This document shows, in pieces, positions 37,666 to 48,829 of a DNA stretch of 64,000 nt; position 1 is the first letter of the stretch, and each line of letters starts with the position of its first letter. The DNA is from Krasilnikovozyma curviuscula (lineage: Eukaryota; Basidiomycota; Tremellomycetes; Cystofilobasidiales; Mrakiaceae). The position numbers and the translations under genes were made by a program. The notes below the pieces were generated by a model that had not been told where the DNA came from, did no database searches, and worked only from the letters and a program-made list of their open reading frames with translations. The stretch is taken from NCBI GenBank assembly GCA_014825775.1, contig MVAQ01000006.1, positions 1 through 64,000 on the forward strand, given 5' to 3'.

Positions 37666-39141
37666 TTAATCGCTGTCGCTAAAAACGGTCTCATCTTCCT
37701 CTGCGAGGATAGACATTGACATTGGCTTCTCATGGATAGAGAAACTCAGTCTGCCTGAAGGAGTCTTAGACACCTCGACGTGCTCCATATTGTTAACAAT
37801 ATAGTGGGCACCACAGTCGGCAATTTTTTCTCTTGGGTGAGAGGTGCAAACTGAGGATAATAATAAAACACGATCAGCAAGATGTTTCAGGAAGTAAGAG
37901 AAGGGTTCGAACGCACCAGCAATGACAGTAGCACCTGATGCAACAGCAGCCTTGATACCGCTTGGGGAGTCCTCAAAGATGACTGTGGAGATGATGAGAA
38001 ATATTGTCAGGACATATTCGATAGATAGAGAAGGTGAAAGTGATGTGCTCACCAGTCTTTGCGGCAGGAATACCAAGTTCCTTGGCTGCTAGAAGGAATG
38101 GGTCTGGGAATGGCTTTCCTCTCTCGAGTCTTGGGTCATCGGCGGTGATGGTGACAGCAGGTGGAACGATTCCAACACGGTTCATGCAACCATGTGCGTA
38201 GGTTTTGGCACCTGGATTGGATGGGAAGAGGAGTGTCAGAAATCAAGCGAGATGAGAAAAAGGTGGCAGCGAACCAGGACAACCAACTCACCTGAGGTAG
38301 CAACTGCGTATTTACCCTCTGGAAGAGAGTCGATCACCTTTCGGACTCCAGGCAAGATCTGAACACTCATGTTAACAGCGTTCTCCTCAGCAGCCCAAGC
38401 GTCTTCAATGGCATTCTCGTACTCCTTGTCGTCGAGGACACCTCTGGAGAGTCTCAGCTTGTCCAAAGCAGCGTTGGCGGAACCGAAGCCTTGGTCCGCG
38501 AATGAGGAACGACGGGAGGAAGCGAGAGAATCGAGGGATGAACTCGAGCTCGAGGCGGAACTCAGATCGGGGATGGAAGAGATGGATGATCTGAAGGAGC
38601 CGAAGGATGCGGCACGCTTCTTGTGATACGAGTCGGCATGATCGAGAATGGATTGTTCGAACTGAAAGATTCAATGACAAGGAAAGGATAAGGAACTGCC
38701 ATTGACCAGAATCTTAACAAGCGGATGACGCACCTTTTCGACTTCGGCTTCCATCTCTTCTGGCTTGATGTGGGGCTTGAACTGGTTGAGGTTGTCAATC
38801 GCTCTCTTTCCGTGAGTAGCTGATGGAAGTGTAGAGTGACTGATCAGCTCAAGTTCTACATCTTAGTGTGAAAAAAAAAGAAGGTGGGGTATGACTAACC
38901 TGCGATGACTTCCTCCTCAGGGAGATTCAGTTCTCTGGCCACAGCGCCCCATGCGGCTTCAACAGCTGCAATAGAGTCGGTGAGGGTGCCATCCATATCT
39001 GTTTGAGAGAGAGAAGGGGGCGAAATTTAGGGTTAGACGACGGGAATACAGCACAGTCGATAAGAGCGCAAAGACTACAAGCGACGCACCGAAGAGGACA
39101 CCATCAGCAAGGAAAGTAGTTGGGATATTCTGTGTAGCCAT
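37666..39141 (-). CDS. Glycerol-3-phosphatase-type HAD hydrolase (Gpp1/Hor2-like)
   Basis: Seven exons (39141-39090, 38998-38900, 38819-38734, 38661-38292, 38211-38053, 37982-37917, 37850-37666) encode 338 residues. HAD motif I is FDMDGTLTDS (residues 17-26), motif II is in VATSGAKTYAHGC, and motif III/IV are ERGKPFPDPF and VIFEDSPSGIKAAVASG. The order and cap region (ATHGKRAIDNLNQFKPH) match yeast Gpp1/Gpp2, which dephosphorylate glycerol-3-phosphate to glycerol in osmotic and redox stress. It is about 90 residues longer than the 250-residue yeast enzymes. Most of the excess is a Ser-rich insert in the cap (near residue 100) with an acidic C-terminal tail (EEDETVFSDSD). Substrate is inferred; related 2-deoxyglucose-6-phosphatases share the motifs. 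Confidence 0.88.
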
Positions 39142-40456
39142 TGGAACTGATAAGAGCGATGGGTGGTAAGACTGGCGGAGGACTGGGTGGTTTTGGTGCG
39201 AGAGATAGATGGACGAAGGCAAATTGTTGGGCAAGAAGGGAAAAAGGGTCCCGAACGTCGAGCTCTTTATACAGAAAAAAAAGGTCACTGACGAAATTGC
39301 CATGAAGTCATTGATAGTGTCTTCATTGTGCTGGCTCTGCAACGTTATCTGCGGTTTTTTTCCATTTTGGGACGGACGTGTTTGAAAATGGACCCGTTTG
39401 CAACGAAACGTCAGCGGGTTCCCCGCATTGGACAGCCCAGCGCGCAATGAGATCATGGCTCGCATCGTCTCTAGGCCAGGTTCGATGGGAAGGGAAGGAC
39501 GGACAACCTTAATGAACTGTGAAGCGGCTATGACACGCTCCCCAAGCCCTAGGCCCATGCTTCTGGACAGCCTGGGTTAGTAGCGCCTGTGTTGTTTTCG
39601 TGGTGAGCTTGCGGGCTGGCAACAGGGGGTGGCACGCTGCACCGCTGCTGGGAGCGACTCCATCACCTATATACAGAACAACGACCGATGCAAGGGCAGG
39701 AAGGCTGGAATCGAACGGGGACCCGATGAAGGCGTACGAATCGCAACGCGTACTGCTTCCCGGCGCACTCCTCCCCCACGTTGTCTTCAGGGAGTCGCTT
39801 CCTGCCCACATACGACTCGATTTAGCGTGACAGAAGGAGTGAGTCTCTTCGTCATTCGTACGAAATGCTCCGTCTTTCAGACGACAGACACCTGTTTGTT
39901 GCAACTATCAGAACCCTAAGAGCCGCATTAGATAACGCTATCCAAACTTAATGGCTTTATGGGTGCGTAAGTCTCCCGCCACTAGTTTCTATTCGGTAAA
40001 GAGGAGATTAAGATGCGTTGTCAGGTGATACAAGAAGTCCTATCAGAAACTGTCGTGTGTCAGCCCAAAAGGGAAGTCCATGTCCAAAAACCGTCGGGAG
40101 CAGACATTTAGAAAAGTGAGTTCAGCACTGGCTTATTTTTTCTTTATCTCTGATTCTTGCTGTCGACCCACCCAGTAACTTTCCTGGTAAGGTTCGAGGG
40201 CAGGAGGATGGGACTGCGAGACCTTGCCTAGAGTTCTGTTTTGCTGACATCACCTACTAACCATTAGCGACCTTTGTATCCAGAAACGCCTCTCGAGCAA
40301 CAGCAACTGCTTACTAGTACGGAATAACATTTAGATGGTATTTTACAGCAAAAATGACGTGTAGAGAGAGAGCTAAAGCAGCAGAGTTATCCCCGATCCG
40401 ACCGCACAACACTATGTGTCCTAACCAAAACTTCCCAACAACAAAAACAAAAAGAA
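39142..40456. other. Intergenic, phosphatase promoter to tRNA
   Basis: 1.3 kb without a supported gene. On the minus strand a GTTCGATTCC B-box-like string lies at about 39705-39716, but the flanking bases cannot form a T stem. GC content rises at 39600-39800 and no coding frame is convincing. Confidence 0.45.
40449..40453 (-). terminator. RNA polymerase III T-run terminator
   Basis: Five T on the minus strand begin three bases after the tRNA discriminator base; a second run of five T follows at 40443-40447. Confidence 0.7.
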
Positions 40457-40562
40457 CTCCGCCTGGTGGGTTCGAACCACCGACCTCAAGATGTACGGTA
40501 TTATCTGTCGCAAAACAGGCGAGAGTAACAGTCTCACGCGCTACCAACTACGCTAAGGCGGA
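40457..40562 (-). tRNA. tRNA-Asn (anticodon GTT) with a 33-nt intron
   Basis: The minus strand folds as a complete cloverleaf: acceptor TCCGCCT/AGGCGGA, D arm GCGTAGTTGGTAGCGC, anticodon stem TGAGA/TCTTG (two G-U pairs), variable AGGTC, T arm GGTGG-TTCGAAC-CCACC, discriminator G. The first exon is 37 nt (40562-40526) and ends at A37. The intron is 40525-40493, exactly at the canonical 37/38 position. The 3' exon is 40492-40457. The loop CT-GTT-A gives anticodon GTT. A T-run terminator follows. Confidence 0.88.
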
Positions 40563-40846
40563 ATTGCGTCGGCCGAAATCCATTTTCTACCCTGGTCGTC
40601 ACCTGACAGTCACTAAAACAAAACAAAATCCTCACCCCCCTTGGAAAATGTTCCCCCTGGTGCTTGTCAAGCTGCCGCATCACACGGAAAATCAACCAAT
40701 AAAAATATTAGCATGAAGATTTAACTCATTCAATCATAAAATATACTGTCATAAACAATAAACAAAGAGTCTGTAACATAAAATAGTGTATCATTTCGAA
40801 TCATAAAAGTCCGTCTCGAGTCATCAAGGCGCAAGCAAGCAAATAT

Positions 40847-43193
40847 CTAAGTTACCGTCCTATTACTGCTCTCATTCTTTTTGTCACTGACCTCTAGTCT
40901 CTTCATCTCCTCCTCAGGATGCTCATTGACCTCCGTAAGCGGCTCGTTGGCCTCTTTTGCTTGTTGCGAGGGTGTCATTTTGATCCCGAGCTTATCCCTT
41001 ACCCCACCAGCACGACCATAGAAGAGCTCCTTTCTGAACTGGCTCATTTCCCTAGGTGAGGTGAGGTGAGATGAAACAAAACAAAAAATGATAGCGTCAG
41101 AAAGCAATACGCAATACAGATGTCGGTGGGTTTAGTAAGTCAACAATGTACTCACTCTGAATTAGCACCTTCATCTGCTTTCTTCTTTTCCTTCTGCTTC
41201 TTCGTTTCCTTCTTCTTCCCGTGAAGTAATGCTTTCTTCTTCTTGGAAAAGGCGCCATATTTGCTGAGACCCCAAAGGACGATTTCTGCCTTGGTGACCT
41301 TGACCTTTGACAGATCCAGACCTCTATCCGTCAGTTGAGCGATGAACGATTTGAAGTGCTGATGGCAAGAAGAAGGGCGTGAGTATATATATATGTTAAG
41401 CTTGGTAATCAGATACTCACATCTATGGAGGTTCGGTAATGACCAGAAAGTGGCGACAGCTTCGTCACTTGGCCATTCTTCACCGTTAAGAGTCCAGCAG
41501 ACGCGACCTTCCCACCACTCAAGAACGACGAATGTTGGAAGGTGCCTGCCACAAGGGATCAGGGAGTGAAGGGTAAACAGTCGATCAGCAAAAATGTGCT
41601 TGTAGAAGTCCAGGATAGGGCTCACCTGTCTTCTTCATTCCGACAAACAGGTTGTAGTGTAGATCCGATACATAGATCCAAGTATTCTTGGAGACCGTCT
41701 TACGAAGGAGACGTTCGGTGATGCCATTGGTGCTGAAGTACTTTTCCTTGAAGGAGGGCTTGTGAACAGCGTCCCCGGCGTAGTGTTGTGCTACGATACA
41801 GCGACGACCGATCAGCACCACCGATCAAGCCGAGGGTAAATTTAAACTCACCTTTCCCCTCTTCCTCTTCTTCCTCCGATGAATCAGAGGAAGAGTCACT
41901 TGAAGAGTCTGAATCTGCATCTCGATGCCTAGCTTTGGCTTCAGGAGCATCATTTGGGATGATGCCAGTTCCATTCCCACTATCCTTCCATCTCCCTTTG
42001 GCCGTATCCACGGGCTGACCACTCCTGGCCCAATAGAGCTTCCCGTCATCCCTGTTGATTCTAACCAGATAGTTGAGCCGCTGCTCTGTGTTAAGGTACT
42101 GGATTCTCTCCTTCTCCAGCTGTTCGCGAGGGCATTCCGGCACGTCCATCTCCTTCCCTGCTCCGTGATCTAGCCACCTGAAGAAGTTGTCCTTTGTGTT
42201 TTCATCCTCTTTCCAAGCAGCATGATAGTATTTGAGATTGGAACCTGAGGATGGTGGTCAAGGTGTGAAAGGTGCATAGGGAACGTAGAATTAGGATGGT
42301 CAGGTGACGTTACAGCAGGGTGAGAAGTGATGAGATGAAACGAGGCACGAACCGTAGCGATGCTTTCCATCTATCATCTCCAACCTAAGAATACATACAG
42401 GTAAGGGTGAGGAAAGAAGTTGTAGAGTGTCAAGCACTCGAACTCACCAATGTTGTTCCTCAAGTTCTTTGCTTCGGATCCCGAGCACTTCTCCCTCTTT
42501 CACAGTTTCTCCTTTTTTTCCTGACGAGGAGTCTTCTTCATTTTTTCGGAGTTCTTTCTCGGCTTCAATCTCTCGAACATCCTTCTGAACACCATCATCT
42601 CCCGGTTGCTTTTCGGTAGGTGCATGCTTCAGCCCGTCCCCTTCCGAGAGCTGACTGGCGGCATGGGCTGCTCTTCTCCATCTAGTCTTCACATCATTTT
42701 TCTGTATAACCATGAGAGAGCAAGGAGAAACGAATCAGTCATGTAGGACTCGAGGCAAGAGCCCCAGCCTCCCAGTCTCTATTCCCCACGGCGCATGATC
42801 CAAAAACAGAGCTAAGCACACTTTCCCTCCGTCCAACACTGCACTCCTTGATTCTCTCCAGATGACCAAGTACACTCCCAACTGGAAAAAAGCTAATTCA
42901 ACTCACCCCTTCATCCTTGGATTTCTGATCATTCTTGATTCGGGCGTGGTCAAGAGCATCGTTCCACTTGGCATCCCTTTGGCTATAAAATAGGTGACAG
43001 AGAAGAACAGCGACTTTAGTAAATATCCAAATAAGACTGATAGTACAGATTTGAGTATTCACACAGCAGCAGCCTCTCTGGATGATTTGCTCTTGAAGCT
43101 GCGTTGGATTACCCGAGCCGCCTTTTCCCTCTCGTCGTCTGCAACCTCGTTCTGTTGAGTAGGTGCTGGTGTAGTTTCTGAAGGTTCTTTCAT
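40847..43193 (-). CDS. IQ-motif protein resembling plant IQM family
   Basis: Nine exons (43193-43063, 42982-42907, 42701-42448, 42384-42353, 42244-41852, 41790-41626, 41545-41421, 41358-41156, 41051-40847) encode 527 residues. An IQ calmodulin-binding motif, AARVIQRSFKSKSSREAAA, is at residues 26-44. The central part (LEMIDGKHRYGSNLKYYHAAW, WLDHGAG, RLNYLVRINRDDGKLYWARS) is interrupted by an acidic Ser/Asp/Glu run. It is followed by NTWIYVSDLHYNLFVGMKKT, FQHSSFLSGGKVASAGLLTV and LSPLSGHYRTS. These blocks match the plant IQM/heavy-metal-induced-protein-6 family and its fungal homologues, whose biochemical function is unknown. The C-terminus is Lys-rich, then has a short GRAGGVRDKLG segment. 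Calcium signalling through calmodulin is the obvious inference. Confidence 0.85.
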
Positions 43194-44222
43194 CCTCTAA
43201 TGATCAGAAACCGAGGAAAAGTGTGGTCGAGTGCAAGACAAAGAAAATTCTGAGCTAATTCATCTTGAGGGCGGCTCGGTACGTCATCATTCAAGAAGGC
43301 GAGCAACGCAGCAGCTAGATGTGCAAAGCGCAAAGTCGACGTTTGCTCGAGCGAACCACGAGCAGAAAAGTTGGTTGTTTTGATTCAAGGAATGGGTCGT
43401 GTGCACAGATCTAGGCGATTAAATATAGCATCTGATCGCCAGCGATTACACGTTTGCCAGTTGGAGATCGCAAAAACAAAGGTATTCTTGGCAAAGGACT
43501 CCACTGAAAGTCGTTCAAAGCTTTTCTAAAAGTTTGGTGCTGAAACGAAAGTAACACTCTAGACAGTGATATAACTTAACTCGCAGTGGGGCAAGCCGGC
43601 AGGCTCATGTGGTAAAAGCGGGGCCAGTAGTAGCAAGGAGAATATGAGCAGCGAGCGCAGGGAGTAGGAGTACTTCTCATACGTGCGTGGAGATCTGTCT
43701 AGCACTGAGTTCACGCTAGGTGGTTGCCTCTCGATATAACTGAAATAGTACTCTATTTCGTACGCACAGTATCAGTGACCTCGATGTCTCCCTGAGAAAT
43801 TTTCGTGCATATGTTGTCAAGGTCTAGCATATGGAGACCACATGTAGAGCGGGGTAGATGAACATCCACATTGTTACGCAAACTCTGTCCAAAGAATATC
43901 CATTATCTTCTCCATGTACCTTGATTGCTAGAGGGCTGAAGGTGAAAAGACCTTGTTATGTATCCTAATGTCCACTTGACATGCTCATAGCCGACAACCA
44001 CGGGCTGTAAGTTCGTGGACTCCAACAAGTCTTGTGAAAGCGGTTCAGGTGAGCTCGACAACTGTGACAGTGTGAAAACAAATTGAGAACTCAGCTATTC
44101 GAATGCAAGCTCAAGAAGTCATATTGGGGCTCACGATGGAAGGTACGACTGTGAGCTAGACTCGAATTCTCTCCTCTGTCCTTTCAATTTGTACTTGAGA
44201 CGAAGCAGATCTAGTGCTGAGC
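43194..44222. other. Intergenic with permease exon relic
   Basis: About 1 kb between the IQM-like gene start and the MED10 stop. Apart from the degenerate permease first exon at 43690-43830 I find no open gene. Confidence 0.5.
43690..43830 (-). pseudogene. Relic of the amino-acid permease first coding exon
   Basis: This segment aligns over its whole length with the first coding exon of the intact permease (47969-47821), same strand. Shared blocks include GAGATCTGTCTAGCA, CCTCTCGAT, TCGATGTCT, CCTGAGA and TTTTCGTGCAT (plus-strand text). The position of the start codon is kept (43830-43828), and similarity fades beyond the splice donor. One- and two-base deletions shift the frame and TAG triplets are present, so it cannot encode the N-terminus. 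The other permease exons are absent nearby. It is best read as the remains of a local duplication. Confidence 0.8.
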
Positions 44223-44944
44223 TCATGGCGCTCCTGCCTTCACGCCATCGGCTGCATTCTGTCCCACATCCAGGAACGGCGCTAGTTCTGGAAAAGATTC
44301 GGCGAGACCTGAAACGAGAAGATCACGGTAGGACTAAGAGGAAAATAAGTTAGGCAACAATCAGTGGTTTGTAGCTGGCTAGAAGCCTACTTGACAAAAA
44401 GTACTCACCGAGAGTGCAGCCAGTTTGCCGTTGGTGAACTGATTTTCACCAGCAGCGAGTGCTATCTGATCTCTGGTATACTGGTGGGGGTTCTTGTACT
44501 CATCTAACAAACTATAATGGTATTGGCTTAGCAATCGAAACCGCTTTGCCATGAGAAGACGAGGGGAGAGACCATTAACTCACTCAACAACTTCAAGAGG
44601 AACCCAAGGTGTGATATGGTCTTTCATATTGGACAGTTCAGCCAACGAGTGTATTGTCTGGTTGCTATGTTGCATCATAAAGATCAAGGTCAGGCCCAAC
44701 ACTTTAGGTTATGGATGGCGGACCAAGTTTCTTCGACTTACACGATTTTGCCCACCATTTTCTCGTTCCCCTGCTCAACTTTGCCAGCTGTGATCTGCAG
44801 ATTCGTCAAGTTCTGATACAAGTTGTACAGTCCCAGTTCAAGATGACTGGTCATCTCAGGATTTGGGTCATTTTCGGGAGCTGTACTGGGCGAATTCAAG
44901 AAGACGGGTGTCTGGTTTACAGGAGAGAATTCAGGAGAGGGCAT
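44223..44944 (-). CDS. MED10: Mediator complex subunit 10
   Basis: Exons 44944-44742, 44664-44584, 44511-44409 and 44333-44223 encode 165 residues, the usual Med10 (Nut2) size. Recognisable blocks: LELGLYNLYQNLTNLQ, SLAELSNMKDHI, VPLEVVDLLDEYKNPHQYTR, ENQFTNGKLAALSSYRDLL and LAESFPELAPFL, in family order. Med10 belongs to the middle module of Mediator and links activators to RNA polymerase II in the nucleus. An in-frame ATG at 45088 would add 48 residues of non-conserved sequence that contains TATAAAAG; I take 44944 as the start. Divergence is high, as usual for this subunit, but the order of motifs makes the call fairly firm. Confidence 0.85.
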
Positions 44945-45279
44945 GCTAGCAGCTTCCCCTTGAAGCCTTTTATAATAGTATTCTGCAAGGGATTGAGGGA
45001 TTGGTCGGAATTTTTGAAATAAGGTGTTGTGGTGTGAAGCTAACTTGCGAGCGAACGCACACACCAGGAGAGGATTCCACGAGGACATAACGTTTGCTCT
45101 GACTGACTAGGAAATCAGAATATCTCGAATTTTAAGAAAAGTTCAATAATTAGATAGATAGACAAATGAGCGTATCAGAAATTCCAACCGAGAAATTGAG
45201 TCCACAGCAATCAAGTCGCAAACCTTAGTAGTACAAATGCGAGAACCACTCTAATAAAGAATTTAGATATATTCTAAAT

Positions 45280-47969
45280 CTAAGCAGCATTCCACAGCTT
45301 AGACAAGAAGCTGTGGTTCTTGGTTTCCTCCTCGCGAACGAACTCTGCCTCGTCTTCATCAATTTCTCTCTTTCCTGAGAGCAAGTCGACGTATTCTGGT
45401 TTGATAAACTTAGTTCCCTTGACGAACTTGAATACGAAGAACAGCAAGATAAACACCGGGAAACCGATGTAGTCTGTTGGAACAGAAGAACGAAGTCAAT
45501 GGGGTGGGGCGATGTGACCAGGAGACAGGAAAATCGTTAGACATACTGGTAATGAAACTAATGTATTGGAACGAGGGCATGAAGGAATCGAATCCCTTGA
45601 AGAAAGCGACAATTCCAGTAAAGACCAAAGCGATCCAGGCGCCGTCTGTTCAGAAGCGCGATGGGGTCAATAAAGTATCATCACCAAGAGATATACGAGT
45701 TGAGAGATTTACAGGGCTGGAATGGGGCCTTGTACGGAAGGGAATCTCTTGAGATACCCTGAAGCTTGAGAGCCTTCATAAACTGAATATGCGAGAAAAG
45801 GATACACATCCAAGTCAAGGCACCAAAGAGTGAGATCAAGGACACAAAGTACTTGAAGACGACGAGTGATCCAGCAGAGACGGTAGTGTAAGCCAGCGTA
45901 CAGAAGGCAGTGCAAACCAGCAATGCATAGATTGGGATTCCGTGTTTGTTGACCTGAAAAGGGATGTTGAATCGATTTGAAGTTAGTGAAGACACATCAT
46001 CAGCGCGATCTTCCACTCACCTTCTTGAAAATAGCTGGAGCGTGTCCATCGACAGCAAGACCAAAAAGAGTTCGAGATCCGATATACAGATCAGAGTTGG
46101 CAGCCGACACCACGAAGAGCAAGATACAGGCATTGATAATTGAGGGAAGAACCTTTTGGTGGAATTGAAGATCAGCTAGTATTGCTGGAATATAATCAAA
46201 AGAATCAAACACCTACTTTGACCCCCTGGAGTGTGATGGCGACAACGAAAGGCGATGCTGCAGCGGAAGCGCTGGCTTTGTTGGCTCCAACCAAAGCAGC
46301 CGAGTTGGACGGAACAGTAAGACCAATGACAAAGACACCACCGACTTTCAAGAGAGGCGTTAAATAATCTGACTCTCTGAAGTCACTTATGGTAATGATC
46401 ACTCACCGTAGAAGACAAGGATACGGAAGAAAGTTCTCTTGATAGCAGCTGGGACCTGCTTTCTTGGGTTTGCACATTCTCCAACGGTAACACCAACCAA
46501 CTCAGTTCCAATGTAAGCGAAGAGGGCGTTTGTCATGACAAACCAGAAACTGGAGATAAAAGTAGGATGTCAGGCGCCTGTTACAGGGAAATTGAGTGAT
46601 GTGATTAAAGACCCGCAACACTGACCCTAAGAAAACTCCAGTTGGGTTATTGAAAATGTAGTGTGAGAATGGACCCGGATTCTTCCAGTATCTGAAACCC
46701 AATCGGTCGTGGTGAGGCCCTGGAAGAAGACACAGGGTGAATGAGGTTAATATATGGCACAGAGCGGAAGAACGAAAGGAGAGAGCATACCTCCTCCGAG
46801 ATCGAAGACCAATCCCATGATAATCAATCCAATTAGAGTAAGAACTTTGATCAGAGACATCCAAAACTCGACCTGTAAGCACAAGCAAAAAACAGGTGCA
46901 TGTAAGCGAAAAGCTCAAAAATGAGTACGTTTGAGGCTGACAGAGCTTACCTCTCCGAAAACTTTGACACCAAGGAAGTTAATCTGATAATACGTGATAC
47001 CATCGAAGATGAGTAGCTATTAATCTTATGATGAAGAATTGATGACCGCGGCTCACCATGAAGATGACAGCGATGACCACTGTGACCCATGCAGCGGGAT
47101 TGATGGTCTTGTTCCAGTATTGAATGACAATGCAGGCAGCGACAATGTTGTTAGGGGTGACAATCAGGTACCTTGGCATCGAGCAAGTGACTTCTCAGTG
47201 TCAGTTGCGAGATAGAGGAGATGCAGAAAGCTCACTTGAAAAGGTAGTTCCATCCGAGTGCAAAACCAAGAGCAGGATCAACAAAGCGTGTAGCATATCC
47301 AGAGAAACCACTTTTGTGAGGCATATAAGTAGCCATTTCGCCTGAAAGCAAGACTGGAGGATGAGCAGAGGCACTTGGCACCATGATTTATCTCACTCAC
47401 CGAGCGAAACCATAGTGAGATAGCAGACGATTCCCATAACAATATACCCAATGAGAAGCCCAACGGGCCCGCTCTTTGCCAATGCTGATCCAGAGCCAAT
47501 AATCAGTCCTGTTCCGACTGCGCCTCCGAGTGCTGGTTGTCGAAAGAGAGAAAGGTAAACAAGCCACAACCGCATCAGTTTGGGCACAAGCGACAAAAAC
47601 TTGACAAGCAGATAAGCAGATCAAAGATGTATGAAAAGACGACTCACCAATCCTGATGATGACGTGCAACGAGAAAGCAGTAAAATGACAACAAGTTTAA
47701 GAAAAGGTTAGACTCTGTTGGAAAGGTGTGATAGATCGGAGAGTAAAAGTAGTCCTTGCGCTCGTCACACGACCAACCGACAGATGAATAGAGGTTCTTG
47801 GAAAACGTATTTAAACGTACATTGAGATCTGTCTAGCATTGAGGTCACGTTTGGTGGTGTGCCTCTCGATGGCACCGAGATACTCCTCCTGATTCGTTGG
47901 CTCAGCGAAGGCGACTTCGATGTCTTCCTGAGATTGCTTTTCGTGCATTTTATGTTCAAGACCTGACAT
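45280..47969 (-). CDS. Amino-acid permease (APC superfamily, fungal YAT type)
   Basis: Fourteen exons (47969-47821, 47652-47648, 47532-47401, 47341-47236, 47171-47057, 46983-46951, 46872-46791, 46719-46626, 46549-46407, 46344-46217, 46152-46021, 45953-45713, 45645-45547, 45473-45280) encode 550 residues. The family opening [29 protein letters not shown] is assembled across a 5-nt exon (GATTG, 47652-47648) that supplies I-A of MIALGG. Twelve membrane helices can be traced. Further blocks are [59 protein letters not shown] and [16 protein letters not shown]. It imports amino acids with protons at the plasma membrane; the substrate range cannot be told. A decayed copy of exon 1 lies at 43690-43830. 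Confidence 0.93.
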
Positions 47970-48829
47970 CTTGAATACTGTAATCGACGAATCAAGCGGG
48001 GAAACGTCAGTTCTTGTCGAGTGAGATACGAGCATCGAGCAACGCACACCTCACAGTGATGTTTAAAACGAAGCTTGCGAAAGAGAGAAAGGGAAAAGAG
48101 GTAAGAATTACCCCATACTCCAGCCCTTTTAAAAGCTCACCAGGTGAAGAGACTACTCGATCGCAGTGTACACCAGGAAAATTTAGCCGTTGTTTATTCT
48201 GCCTTGGCACGGTCAGGTGGCAGGTGACAGCGCATGGTTTTACCTCCCTGGTCCATCTTTCCGGATCTCGTGAGAGCGATCTGCACGAAGAAAACCGATA
48301 AGAAACTCTTCATATACTACGAATTGCAGCAGGAATAGTAAGGTGGACAGCCAAAGGAAAGGCAGGTTGCGCTCTCTATGTCACTAGTACTTAGACTCCA
48401 ACGAATCGCCAAGCTGGAGTTGCTTCCGAAGGTTGGATAAAATAGTCAGCTCTTACGAGATAAGGACTCCCTGTTCTGTGGTGTACCGCATGGTGACGTC
48501 GGAAGAAGAATTCAGCCAGGCTTCCTTGGTATTTTTGGTGGCGCCTGTTTGGTTTCGAAAAGCGAATCAGACGCAGGCCAGATAAGAAATAAACAACAGC
48601 ACCTTTTTATCTATATCTAATCAAGGCTTTTCGTGTCGCTTTCAGGAATTGGAGGTATGTATTTGGTCTTCCTTATGAGAGATGAGTGAGCCGGGAGTCT
48701 GGTGAAAACTGACTCATTTTGTCTCCAGGTATTAGATTTCCTTTAAAAACTTTCTGCCTTCCAACGCTGACTTCGACACAAGACAAGTTGAAGGTCTGAA
48801 ACAAGGTTCCAGCTCAAGTAGTCTTCACG
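47970..48829. other. Divergent intergenic region, permease and TPT1
   Basis: 860 bp between head-to-head starts. A probable 5'-UTR intron of TPT1 lies at 48655-48728 (GTATGT donor, CCAG acceptor, 74 nt). No coding frame is supported. Confidence 0.45.

Noticed and set aside
39660..39760. tRNA-like region with a GTTCGATTCC B-box string on the minus strand
   Set aside because: The T stem would pair CCCCG with CCAGC (one pair only), and the anticodon-like hairpin has a ten-base loop; no cloverleaf can be drawn.
43194..44222. Search for the remaining exons of a second permease
   Set aside because: Only the first-exon relic is alignable; no GGAVGTG, VSLGEMA or later permease motif is seen on either strand here.
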